Source: an uncultured Bacteroidales bacterium (GTDB lineage Bacteria; Bacteroidota; Bacteroidia; Bacteroidales; UBA932). Taken from it: DNA of 64,000 nt. Below are positions 8,286 through 16,363 of the stretch, piece by piece. The DNA is taken from NCBI GenBank assembly GCA_900546395.1, contig URDD01000001.1:1-64000 (forward strand), written 5' to 3'. The notes beneath the pieces are model-generated. The model was not told the origin of the DNA. It saw only the letters and a list, made by a program, of their open reading frames with translations, and did not search any database. How positions within the stretch are numbered: the first letter of the stretch is position 1; the number at the start of each line of letters is the position of its first letter. The position numbers were made by a program, and so were the translations under genes.

Positions 8286-9437
8286 TTAGAAAGCTTCTGT
8301 CATATTCATATAGAAGAGTAGCCCTTTGCTGCCTGGTTCACGTCCGATATCAAGACGGAAATTCTTGTTTTTCTGAATTTGGATACGTAGTCCTATTCCA
8401 TAGTTCAGTTTCCATTTTTTCCAGGCAAGCGGTGTATCTCCGATAGTTCCGGCACCTCCCCATACAGCAAACCCGAGTTTTGAGCCGAATGTTCCACGTT
8501 CATACGCCTCATTTGAGCCGAACATGTGTCTATATTCTACTAGACCGTACATCATAGATCGGTCTCGGTATTTACCCCAATAGTACCCTCTGAGGTCAAA
8601 AGGCGACCCGAACATCGGAAGTTCTGTAAAAGGGATGTCGTTAAAACCTATCTGTGTTTTTGCCGCCCACCCGATGACGCTCCTTCTATGGAACAGAGGG
8701 AAAAAGTGTCTGTACTCCAACTCAAGAATCTGATAGTCGTATTTGCCTCCGAAAATATGGCTGTAGAATTTACCTGTCCCGCTGACATAAACACCCTTTC
8801 CAGGTGTTGCGACATCATCACGTGTGTCGTATTGGAGAATGATGCCAAGGCCAGAGTTAAGATATGAATGGCTGAATTTCTGAAAATACGGGTCTTCCAG
8901 CATTACCGGATTGAAATTCTTTGAAGATGTGTAGTTTATGTCAATCAGCCCGCCTACAAAGAATCCTGGTTTTGCTTGCCATACAAATCTGGGGTTCAAC
9001 TGCAGGAGCATCTTGTGAAAACGAGTTGTGTTTGCTCCTAATTCAGTCTTTTCAATGGATTCGTATCCTTTTCCGAAATAATTGCTTGGCTCGTTTCTGA
9101 ACGAATAGTTCATATATAGCCTGTACTTGTCTTCATTAAAAAAGAAGGTACCGGCTCCGGCTACAACGATTGTTTTGTTGAGAGATATGTTGAATCCCAC
9201 AGGCAGGAATGAACGTTGCGAAACAGTGTCCTGCTTGTTCATCTTGAACGACAACAACATAGCACCACCTATTCCAAGTGATGCCTCTGGAGTATATGAG
9301 GGGCCTCCAAGAATCGAAGCCCATGGTTTGTTCGGATCTCTGGGACGTTTTCGCCTTGCCTGTGTTTCCGGAACGGCAGACAGTACTATTGCTGTCACAG
9401 CAAGTACTGTCAATATTCTTTTTTTAAAGTCTGTCAT
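8286..9437 (-). CDS. Barrel-only Omp85 (BamA/TamA-like) outer membrane protein
   Basis: A 383-residue outer-membrane protein: a signal peptide (about 7-28), then a beta-barrel resembling the C-terminal bacterial surface antigen domain of Omp85 proteins, with FDLRGY matching the conserved LRG(F/Y) motif and a terminal Phe. There is no room for POTRA domains. The start MTDFKK is chosen because its ATG overlaps the stop of the sulfotransferase gene (ATGA), implying translational coupling; the ATG 15 bp upstream lies inside that gene. Being last in the PAPS/sulfotransferase operon suggests a role in moving or displaying the sulfated product, or an unrelated membrane role; the sequence does not decide. 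Confidence 0.85.
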   Translation of the reverse strand: MTDFKKRILTVLAVTAIVLSAVPETQARRKRPRDPNKPWASILGGPSYTPEASLGIGGAMLLSFKMNKQDTVSQRSFLPVGFNISLNKTIVVAGAGTFFFNEDKYRLYMNYSFRNEPSNYFGKGYESIEKTELGANTTRFHKMLLQLNPRFVWQAKPGFFVGGLIDINYTSSKNFNPVMLEDPYFQKFSHSYLNSGLGIILQYDTRDDVATPGKGVYVSGTGKFYSHIFGGKYDYQILELEYRHFFPLFHRRSVIGWAAKTQIGFNDIPFTELPMFGSPFDLRGYYWGKYRDRSMMYGLVEYRHMFGSNEAYERGTFGSKLGFAVWGGAGTIGDTPLAWKKWKLNYGIGLRIQIQKNKNFRLDIGREPGSKGLLFYMNMTEAF

Positions 9438-10534
9438 AGGCTGTAGCCCCATTTTTTTAATGCTGCTTCCCAGTTTTCTTCGACAAGCTTTACTGTACGG
9501 TCAGAGTAGGAGTATTTGTTTTTTTTGAAGCCTTTGCGTCCGGACAGGTATTTTTCCATTTCAGGACGGGCTTCTTCAAACCCTCCTATCGAAAGTTTTA
9601 CATATGTCTCCCGGGTAATGTCAAGAGGTGCTGCCTCAAAGTCTTCAAACTTTATTTCTACAAGCTTTTTTGCAGGAATCAGCCCTTTCTCGCTTTCATA
9701 ATTGTCAAACAGTCCTATGTATGTCTCAAGAATGTCTTTTTCCAGCTTTTCATCAGACACGTCCTGAAGTTGAAGGGGCTTGATTGTATTCCTGAAGAAA
9801 CTTCTGGTAGATTCAAAAACAGTATAAGGATTTCTGACCAAGTATATGAACTTTGCGTCAGGGTACATTTCAAGCAATGTTTTTATGCGTCCTGTGTGAG
9901 GAGGATTCTTGCTGAGAAATATATTTTTTCCCTGACAGTGGAGAGATATTTTAATCAGTTTGTCAAGATTGTACTTGAAAGCTTTTCTTTCCTCTTCGCT
10001 TATTTCATTGAAAAGCAGGTATCTTTCTCTGTACAAAGCAGTATTCTCAGGAAAAAACCAGAAGTTGTAGAAAGAGTACGGCATCATATTGACAAGAGCG
10101 AATTCTTCTTCCTGTGGAAGATCAACAGCAAGTTCCAGAGAGTCTGTAGGCCTTCTGGATGGCATGAAAAAAGACATGCACGATTTGAAAAAACCTGATC
10201 CGGAGAGCATAAGGTGAGGAAATACTGTCTGATAGGTAGTGCAGTATCCGAACCTTCTGTCGCAGGAAAAGACATTGTGCATGAATGTAGTACCACTCCT
10301 CCAGTGACCAAGAATGAATACAGGTGCCTGCATCTTGATTTCAGGAAGGCTTTTCCACTTTTTCTCGTTTATGTTGAAAAAAGGATTCAGAATAGCCTGA
10401 ATGCATTTTGTCGTGTTCAGTTTGCCTTTATACTGTCTGTCTATTACAGCTTTTTCGCATAGCGCCTTGAATGTATCCTTGTCCGCCCCTACCAAAGTAT
10501 TGACGGGCAAGGATTCGAATTTCAGTATTCCCAT
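9434..10534 (-). CDS. PAPS-dependent sulfotransferase
   Basis: This 366-residue cytosolic enzyme should transfer sulfate from PAPS to a hydroxyl or amine acceptor. The 5'-phosphosulfate loop is visible as HWRSGTT (77-83), and the 3'-phosphate-binding segment as RNPYTVFES (234-242). The layout fits the Sulfotransfer_3 type, and the length is typical. It starts 1 bp after cysN and overlaps the Omp85-like gene, so it is dedicated to this operon. Gut Bacteroides sulfotransferases linked to PAPS-synthesis genes are known to sulfonate cholesterol and related steroids, which makes a lipid or sterol acceptor plausible. The acceptor is not encoded in any motif I can read. Confidence 0.93.
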   Translation of the reverse strand: MGILKFESLPVNTLVGADKDTFKALCEKAVIDRQYKGKLNTTKCIQAILNPFFNINEKKWKSLPEIKMQAPVFILGHWRSGTTFMHNVFSCDRRFGYCTTYQTVFPHLMLSGSGFFKSCMSFFMPSRRPTDSLELAVDLPQEEEFALVNMMPYSFYNFWFFPENTALYRERYLLFNEISEEERKAFKYNLDKLIKISLHCQGKNIFLSKNPPHTGRIKTLLEMYPDAKFIYLVRNPYTVFESTRSFFRNTIKPLQLQDVSDEKLEKDILETYIGLFDNYESEKGLIPAKKLVEIKFEDFEAAPLDITRETYVKLSIGGFEEARPEMEKYLSGRKGFKKNKYSYSDRTVKLVEENWEAALKKWGYSL

Positions 10535-10535
10535 A

Positions 10536-11966
10536 TTATTTTATGCATTTTACATTGATGCCGCTCTGTCTGAGATATTCGCATACTTTTTCGATGGCTT
10601 CGGTATGTTCTTCTCCAATTCCTAAATCTTTCAGATTTATTTCAAAAGTTCCTTCATCTTCATTTGAGGCATCGTCGTCAGGGCCTATAATCATTCCTAC
10701 AGCTGAAGTAAAGTTTGTTACAGGATCTATAATAATGAAAGACCCTGTAGCTCTGTTTGTTCTGTAGCAGTCATACATAAGAGGACTCGATGATGTCATG
10801 GATACAAGACCGACTTCATTAAGGAAAAGTCTGTCTGCGTTAAGATGTTCCATTGAGTTTACATCTACCCTGTAGTCTATTTTCCCTATATGGACTCTTG
10901 AAGTGTTTGTTGTCTGCTTGAGAAAGAAAGCCTTGTTCTTATCCATTTTCTCTTCATCCATCCATACAAGCATTGCCTTGAAATTATGTCCTGTGTAAGG
11001 CAGATTGTCGGGCTTTACCAGCATTTCACCTCTGGACAGGTCTATTTCATCTTCCAGGGTGATGGTTACACACTGTGGTGCGAATGCATATTCAAGCTCT
11101 CCGTCATATGTTACAATACTTTTGACTTTTGATTTCTTGCCAGAAGGCAGTGCCATAACTTCGTCACCTTTTCTTATGATTCCGGAAGAGATTTTACCGC
11201 TGAAACCGCGGAAATCAAGGTTCGGACGCAATACGTATTGAACAGGGAATCTGAAGTCTGTCATATTGATATCCTGGTCGATGCTGACATTTTCAAGGAA
11301 TTCCATAAGTGAAGGACCTTTGTACCATGGGGTACGGCTGCTTTTTTCAACAACATTGTCTCCGTCCAGTGCAGACAGCGGAATGCACTGCAGGTCAGGT
11401 ATATGCAATTCGTCAGCTATCTTGCGGTATTCTCCAGTGATTTCTTCAAATCGCTCCTTAGAGAAATCTACCAGATCCATTTTGTTTATTGCAAGCACTA
11501 TGTGTCTGATTCCCAAAAGAGAGACCAGGTATGTGTGCCTTCTGGTCTGTGTCACTATACCGTTTCTTGCATCAACAAGAATAATGGCCAGATTTGCAGT
11601 CGAGCCTCCTGTAATCATGTTACGAGTGTACTGCTCATGTCCGGGAGTATCTGCTATAATGAATTTTCTCTTGTTCGTTGAGAAATAACGGTATGCTACA
11701 TCTATGGTGATTCCCTGCTCTCTTTCTGCTTTCAGTCCGTCAAGCAGCAGAGCATAGTCAATGTGGTCACCTGCATTTCCCATACGCTTGCTGTCTCTTT
11801 CCAGGGACTGTAACTGATCATCATATAGTTTTTTGCTGTCGAAAAGAAGTCGTCCTATAAGAGTTGACTTTCCGTCATCTACAGAACCGGCTGTAAGCAG
11901 GCGCAGCAAGTCTTTTTTTTCATCCTGCTCAAGATATTCTTCTATGCTGAGTTTCATTGTCTTCAT
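10536..11966 (-). CDS. cysN: Sulfate adenylyltransferase subunit 1 (GTPase)
   Basis: CysN is the EF-Tu-like GTPase that drives APS formation by CysD from ATP and sulfate. In the 476 residues the P-loop is GSVDDGKS (27-34), the G3 box is DTPGHEQ, and the G4 box is NKMD, followed by two beta-barrel domains. There is no fused APS kinase domain, in agreement with the separate cysC. cysD lies 17 bp upstream and the sulfotransferase 1 bp downstream. The C-terminal segment contains an acidic insertion ([10 protein letters not shown]) of no clear purpose. Confidence 0.96.
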   Translation of the reverse strand: MKTMKLSIEEYLEQDEKKDLLRLLTAGSVDDGKSTLIGRLLFDSKKLYDDQLQSLERDSKRMGNAGDHIDYALLLDGLKAEREQGITIDVAYRYFSTNKRKFIIADTPGHEQYTRNMITGGSTANLAIILVDARNGIVTQTRRHTYLVSLLGIRHIVLAINKMDLVDFSKERFEEITGEYRKIADELHIPDLQCIPLSALDGDNVVEKSSRTPWYKGPSLMEFLENVSIDQDINMTDFRFPVQYVLRPNLDFRGFSGKISSGIIRKGDEVMALPSGKKSKVKSIVTYDGELEYAFAPQCVTITLEDEIDLSRGEMLVKPDNLPYTGHNFKAMLVWMDEEKMDKNKAFFLKQTTNTSRVHIGKIDYRVDVNSMEHLNADRLFLNEVGLVSMTSSSPLMYDCYRTNRATGSFIIIDPVTNFTSAVGMIIGPDDDASNEDEGTFEINLKDLGIGEEHTEAIEKVCEYLRQSGINVKCIK

Positions 11967-11983
11967 TGCTTTGAGTTCATTTT

Positions 11984-12895
11984 CTAGAAATAACCTTCTC
12001 TTTTCTTTTGCTCCATGCTACCTTCCTGGTCGAAGTCAATGACTCTGGTAGTACGTTCGCTTTTTGTTGTAAGCATTGTTTCTTCAACAATCTTTTCAAT
12101 AGTGTCAGCTTCACTTTCTACAGCACCTGTCAGAGGCCAGCATCCAAGCGTTCTGAATCTTATTTTTTTCATTTGGATCTGATCCCTGTATTTTGCAGGG
12201 AGTCTGTCATCGTCTGCCATAATAAGGTTTCCGTCAATTTCCACTACGGGACGTTCTTTTGCGAAGTACAGAGGCACAATCGGGATGTTTTCATGTCTTA
12301 TATACTGCCAGATATCCAGTTCTGTCCAGTTGCTGAGCGGAAATACCCTTATGCTTTCACCTTCGCGGATCCTGGTGTTGTAGATATCCCAAAGTTCGGG
12401 ACGCTGGTTCTTTGGGTCCCATTGCTGGAATTCGTTTCTGAAAGAAAAAATCCTTTCTTTTGCACGGCTCTTTTCTTCGTCACGTCTGGCTCCGCCGAAT
12501 GCTGCATCAAATTTGTACTTTTTCAGAGCGGCAAGCAGTGCTTGTGTCTTCATCAGGTCAGTATGTACCTTGCTTCCGTGGGTAAATGGACCGACACCAG
12601 CTTCAAAGGCTTCTTTGTTATATTCTACAAGTAGATCCCAGCCGTGATCCTTTGCGTACTTGTCACGGAACTCGATCATTTCCTTGAACTTCCATTTTGA
12701 ATCAATGTGCATCAGAGGGAAAGGTACTTTTCCCGGATAGAAAGCTTTTTCAGCAAGTCTTACCATAACGGAGGAATCTTTTCCTATCGAATATAGCATA
12801 ACAGGATTGCGGAATTCAGCTGCTACTTCCCTGATTATATGGATAGACTCGGCTTCCAGAGCCTTAAGATGGCTCAAACTGTAATTTTCTTCCAT
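11984..12895 (-). CDS. cysD: Sulfate adenylyltransferase subunit 2
   Basis: CysD is the PP-loop ATP pyrophosphatase subunit that makes adenosine 5'-phosphosulfate. The 303-residue sequence shows the PP-loop as [10 protein letters not shown], the [16 protein letters not shown] segment and the C-terminal [10 protein letters not shown] typical of CysD. It follows cysC by 11 bp and precedes cysN by 17 bp. The length is normal. Confidence 0.97.
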   Translation of the reverse strand: MEENYSLSHLKALEAESIHIIREVAAEFRNPVMLYSIGKDSSVMVRLAEKAFYPGKVPFPLMHIDSKWKFKEMIEFRDKYAKDHGWDLLVEYNKEAFEAGVGPFTHGSKVHTDLMKTQALLAALKKYKFDAAFGGARRDEEKSRAKERIFSFRNEFQQWDPKNQRPELWDIYNTRIREGESIRVFPLSNWTELDIWQYIRHENIPIVPLYFAKERPVVEIDGNLIMADDDRLPAKYRDQIQMKKIRFRTLGCWPLTGAVESEADTIEKIVEETMLTTKSERTTRVIDFDQEGSMEQKKREGYF

Positions 12896-12906
12896 GTTAT
12901 ATGTTT

Positions 12907-13512
12907 TTAATAATTATCTTTTATACGCGGCATTGCAACACGCATTATTTCTCTGACACTTTCCTCAAGGCTGAGTTTTCCTGTGTCAATGCTTGTATCC
13001 GGGGCAAGTGGCTCTTCAAAAGGAGCGGATATTCCAGTGAAGTTTTTGATTTCGCCTTTTCTTGCCTTTGCGTACAGTCCTTTTACATCCCGTCTTTCGC
13101 ACTCTTCCAGTGAAGTAGATACGTATATTTCCATAAAATCGTCTTTCCCGATTATGTTGCGGGCCATTTCCCGAAGTTCCCTTGTCGGACTTATAAAGGT
13201 CGCGAGAGTAACTATTCCTGTTTGGGTGAACAGTTTGCACACTTCAGCAATTCGTCTGATATTTTCTACTCTGTCTTCAGCGGAAAAACCTAAATCTGAG
13301 TTCAAGGCAGAACGTACATTGTCTCCGTCAATTATCCTGCAAAGTATTCCTGCAGAGGACAACTCCCTTTCCAGAGCGATAGCGACAGTACTTTTACCTG
13401 AGCCGGACAGTCCGGTAAACCAAAGAGTAAGTCCTTTCTGTCCAAGGAATTCTTCTTTTTCAGAACGGGACTGCATTTTTGAGAATATAGGATAGATATG
13501 TTCCATAGTCAT
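12907..13512 (-). CDS. cysC: Adenylylsulfate (APS) kinase
   Basis: CysC phosphorylates APS at the 3' position to give PAPS. The 201-residue protein has the P-loop GLSGSGKST, the DGDNVR segment, the conserved [14 protein letters not shown] and the lid region around [19 protein letters not shown]-making kinase next to a sulfotransferase, with no PAPS or APS reductase (cysH) in the window, points to sulfation rather than cysteine synthesis as the purpose of the operon. Only 1 bp separates it from the permease gene. Confidence 0.96.
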   Translation of the reverse strand: MTMEHIYPIFSKMQSRSEKEEFLGQKGLTLWFTGLSGSGKSTVAIALERELSSAGILCRIIDGDNVRSALNSDLGFSAEDRVENIRRIAEVCKLFTQTGIVTLATFISPTRELREMARNIIGKDDFMEIYVSTSLEECERRDVKGLYAKARKGEIKNFTGISAPFEEPLAPDTSIDTGKLSLEESVREIMRVAMPRIKDNY

Positions 13513-13513
13513 T

Positions 13514-15076
13514 TTAAAATTTCCAGAATACCGGTATGAGAATCATTGACAATATAAATGCAATAATATTCAGCGGTAATCCGATTCTTGTAAAATCCCT
13601 GAATTTATAATTTCCGATACCTTGCGCTATCATATTTGTCTGGTAGCCTATCGGTGAGGAAAAACTTGCAGATGCAGCGATGCAGATAGCTATAAAAAAA
13701 GGCATTGGGTTGACATTCAGCTGGGTCGCTGTAGATAATGCGACTGGAAACGCAAAAGCGGCAGCTGCATTGTTGGTTATCAGTTCAGTTATTACATTTG
13801 TTGTAATATATAAAGCAGCGAGGGCAATATGCGGAGATACGTTTCCTCCAGCCAATGCTGTAAGTTTTTCTGCAATAAAGTCAGCTAGGCCTGAATTTGT
13901 CATAGCCTTGCTTATCGCAAGAGCGCTTGCAATGGTTATGAGTATGTCCCAGGATATGAATTTTGTATATTTCTTGGCAGGAAAGAGATTGAGGGCTGCC
14001 ATTATAACAGTTATGATGCACGCCCAGAAAAACATGTCCATGTTCACAGACGGCAAAAGTGCTCTGATTTTAGGCATTTGACCGAATGTCGCACCGACAA
14101 TCATAAGTGTGAGAAGTCCCAAAGCTGCCCATTTCTTCCATTTGGCGCTTGGGATTTTGTGCGGCTTGCCATTGCTGAGCATAAGGAACTCACTTGATTC
14201 TCCCCAGCTCGTAAAGAAAGAGTCCGGGGCGTCCAATATCAAGGTATCTCCTTCCTTGAATTCTACTGAATTCAGGTCTGAGAGACTTTCTCCTTTTCTT
14301 CGTAGTTCAATTATTCTTGCACCGTATCTTTTTTCGAAATTAAAGTTTGCATACGGAGTGTTGATTCCCCGGAACCTAGGGCCAAGTACCGCTTCTACAC
14401 GTAACCTGCCGTTGCTTGACGCAGCCATTTCAGCAGGTGTCTTGTCAGATGGAAGCAGTTTGTTGCCAAGCAGTATAATATATAATATTCCGGTTACGGC
14501 TATGAATATTCCGACTTTACCAACTTCAAACATACTGAGTCCATTCAGCCCTGCGTCAAGCATCATGCCGTGTACTACCAGATTAGTGGACGTTCCTATA
14601 AGAGTGCACATTCCTCCCAGTATTGCAGAAAAAGAAAGAGGAATCAGGAATTTTTTGACAGGCTGACCGATCTTCGCCGCCCATTCTTTTATAATCGGCA
14701 CGAAAATAACTACCAGAGGTGTGTTGTTGAGGAAAGCGGATATTGCAGCTACTGTAGGCATCATACGTATATATCCGTTTTTTATTCCATTTCCGTTTTT
14801 TGCTTTTTTTCCCGGAAGTATTTTGCCTATGACATGACCGAGGGCATCACTTCTTCGTACTCCTTCGCTTACCAGGAAAAGCAGTGCTACTGTAATCATT
14901 CCTTTATTGCTGAATCCGGACAGGAGTTCTTCAGGAGTAAGTATGCCTGTACACATGAACAGTATAGCTACAGACATCATAATGAGCCCCGGCCGCATTA
15001 CATCTGCAACCAGAAGAGCAAGCATTGTAATCAGGGATATAAGTACAATTACGATTTCAACATTCATTATGGTCAC
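13514..15076 (-). CDS. SLC13 family permease (probable sulfate importer)
   Basis: A 520-residue inner-membrane transporter of the SLC13/DASS type with about eleven membrane segments. A soluble TrkA-C-like domain is inserted in the middle (about 225-290, with RGINTPYANFNFEKRYGARI and FKEGDTLIL). Repeated motifs NNTPLVVIF and TNNAAAAFAFP mark the two inverted transport repeats, and SNSSPIGYQTN-like sequence lies near the end. It is first in the operon before cysC-cysD-cysN, so sulfate is the likely substrate; dicarboxylate cannot be excluded from sequence. An in-frame ATG three codons downstream (MNVEIV) could be the true start. Confidence 0.88.
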   Translation of the reverse strand: MTIMNVEIVIVLISLITMLALLVADVMRPGLIMMSVAILFMCTGILTPEELLSGFSNKGMITVALLFLVSEGVRRSDALGHVIGKILPGKKAKNGNGIKNGYIRMMPTVAAISAFLNNTPLVVIFVPIIKEWAAKIGQPVKKFLIPLSFSAILGGMCTLIGTSTNLVVHGMMLDAGLNGLSMFEVGKVGIFIAVTGILYIILLGNKLLPSDKTPAEMAASSNGRLRVEAVLGPRFRGINTPYANFNFEKRYGARIIELRRKGESLSDLNSVEFKEGDTLILDAPDSFFTSWGESSEFLMLSNGKPHKIPSAKWKKWAALGLLTLMIVGATFGQMPKIRALLPSVNMDMFFWACIITVIMAALNLFPAKKYTKFISWDILITIASALAISKAMTNSGLADFIAEKLTALAGGNVSPHIALAALYITTNVITELITNNAAAAFAFPVALSTATQLNVNPMPFFIAICIAASASFSSPIGYQTNMIAQGIGNYKFRDFTRIGLPLNIIAFILSMILIPVFWKF

Positions 15077-15288
15077 ATTATATGTGAGAAAACAGGTTGC
15101 TGTCCGACAGTCTTTCCAAAGGTCGGAATCATATTGGAATTAAAGAACAAATCAATAATCGTGCAAATTACCCTTTCGTCAAGGTATATTATTTGTCAAA
15201 AAATCGCTATTTGTATCCTCTTTTTCTCCAAAAAGCCAGTAACCAAAGAAAATACAATCATGGGAACGTCAATTGATAGAGGTCCGGT

Positions 15289-15296
15289 CAAACTTA
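15289..15296 (-). promoter_or_regulatory. Possible minus-7 box for the sulfation operon
   Basis: The minus strand reads TAAGTTTG here. It is the only TAnnTTTG match in the 281-bp gap upstream of the permease, and would give a leader of about 200 nt. No minus-33 partner is evident. Nothing else was recognised in this gap apart from the ftsY promoter. Confidence 0.3.
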
Positions 15297-15305
15297 TACC
15301 TGGTA

Positions 15306-15335
15306 TTGATTTATTCTGCGTTTTTTGTATCTTTG
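15306..15335 (+). promoter_or_regulatory. ftsY promoter
   Basis: TTG at 15306-15308 and TATCTTTG at 15328-15335 are separated by 19 bp, a full match to the Bacteroidota promoter pattern. Because transcription begins near 15342, the in-frame codons at 15325 are excluded as a start and ATG 15358 is used. Confidence 0.75.
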
Positions 15336-15357
15336 TGGGGTTAAACTGGTATATATT

Positions 15358-16299
15358 ATGGGTATATTTGACAAGGGAGTTCAGAAGACCAAACGCAGTT
15401 TCTTTGAAAAAATTTCAAGGGCTATTGTCGGCAAATCTAAGGTGGATGACAATTTGCTTGATGCCATTGAGGAAGCTCTGGTAGCGTCAGATATGGGCGT
15501 TGACACGACCTTGAAGATAATTGACAATCTTGAAGAACGTGTGCACAGAGACAAGTATGTGTCTTTTGACGAACTTCTTGATATGCTCAGGGATGAGATA
15601 CGCAAGCTTTTGGATATTACTGATGAAGATTCAGCCTACAGCGGAGAGATTCCATTTGATTTTTCCCAAAAGCCGTATGTAATTATGGTTGTAGGGGTTA
15701 ATGGTGTCGGTAAAACTACTACAATCGGAAAGCTTGCAGCCCTTCTTAAGTCGCGTGGCAAGAAAGTCGTTCTCGGGGCAGCCGACACGTTCAGGGCTGC
15801 GGCTGTAGATCAGCTGACTATATGGGCAGAACGTGCAGGCGTCGATATAGTTAAACAGGAGATGGGGTCAGATCCGGCTTCTGTGGCATATGATACGGTC
15901 TCTTCGGCTGTTGCCAAAGGCGCTGATGTTGTACTTATAGACACAGCGGGACGCCTTCATAACAGAATTGACCTTATGAATGAACTTACAAAGATAAGGA
16001 ATGTCATGAGAAAGGTGATTCCTGATGCTCCAAATGAGGTACTTCTGGTTCTTGACGGTTCTACAGGGCAGAATGCCTATCAGCAGGCGAAGGAGTTCTC
16101 AAAGGCTACGGATGTAACCTCCCTTGCGGTTACAAAACTTGATGGAACGGCGAAAGGAGGCGTGGTTATCGGTATTACTGACCAGTTTAAGGTACCTGTT
16201 AAATTCGTCGGAATAGGGGAAGGAATTGATGACTTGAAAGTCTTTGATAAGAAAGAGTTTGTAGAGTCCCTGTTCTCTAAGGAAGATTTCAAGTCCTGA
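15358..16299 (+). CDS. ftsY: Signal recognition particle receptor
   Basis: FtsY is the membrane-docking GTPase that receives SRP-ribosome complexes. The 313-residue product has the short N-terminal helical domain without the long acidic A domain, then the NG domain: GVNGVGKTTT (P-loop), DTFRAAAVDQL, DTAGRLHN (G3) and TKLDGTAKGG (G4). This compact form is normal in Bacteroidota. It has its own promoter, in keeping with its separation from the rpmB-rpmG-DUF4295 unit it usually follows. Confidence 0.96.
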   Translation: MGIFDKGVQKTKRSFFEKISRAIVGKSKVDDNLLDAIEEALVASDMGVDTTLKIIDNLEERVHRDKYVSFDELLDMLRDEIRKLLDITDEDSAYSGEIPFDFSQKPYVIMVVGVNGVGKTTTIGKLAALLKSRGKKVVLGAADTFRAAAVDQLTIWAERAGVDIVKQEMGSDPASVAYDTVSSAVAKGADVVLIDTAGRLHNRIDLMNELTKIRNVMRKVIPDAPNEVLLVLDGSTGQNAYQQAKEFSKATDVTSLAVTKLDGTAKGGVVIGITDQFKVPVKFVGIGEGIDDLKVFDKKEFVESLFSKEDFKS

Positions 16300-16363
16300 G
16301 TGTCATAGAGGCGAGGGTGTCCTGGTTCGTATAAATGGAAATGAAAAATAATAAATATTTAAA

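Noticed and set aside
14570..15484. 304-residue open frame on the plus strand
   Set aside because: It runs antisense through the 5' part of the SLC13 gene and across the ftsY promoter; composition is Cys/Tyr/His-rich with no family resemblance. It is a shadow.
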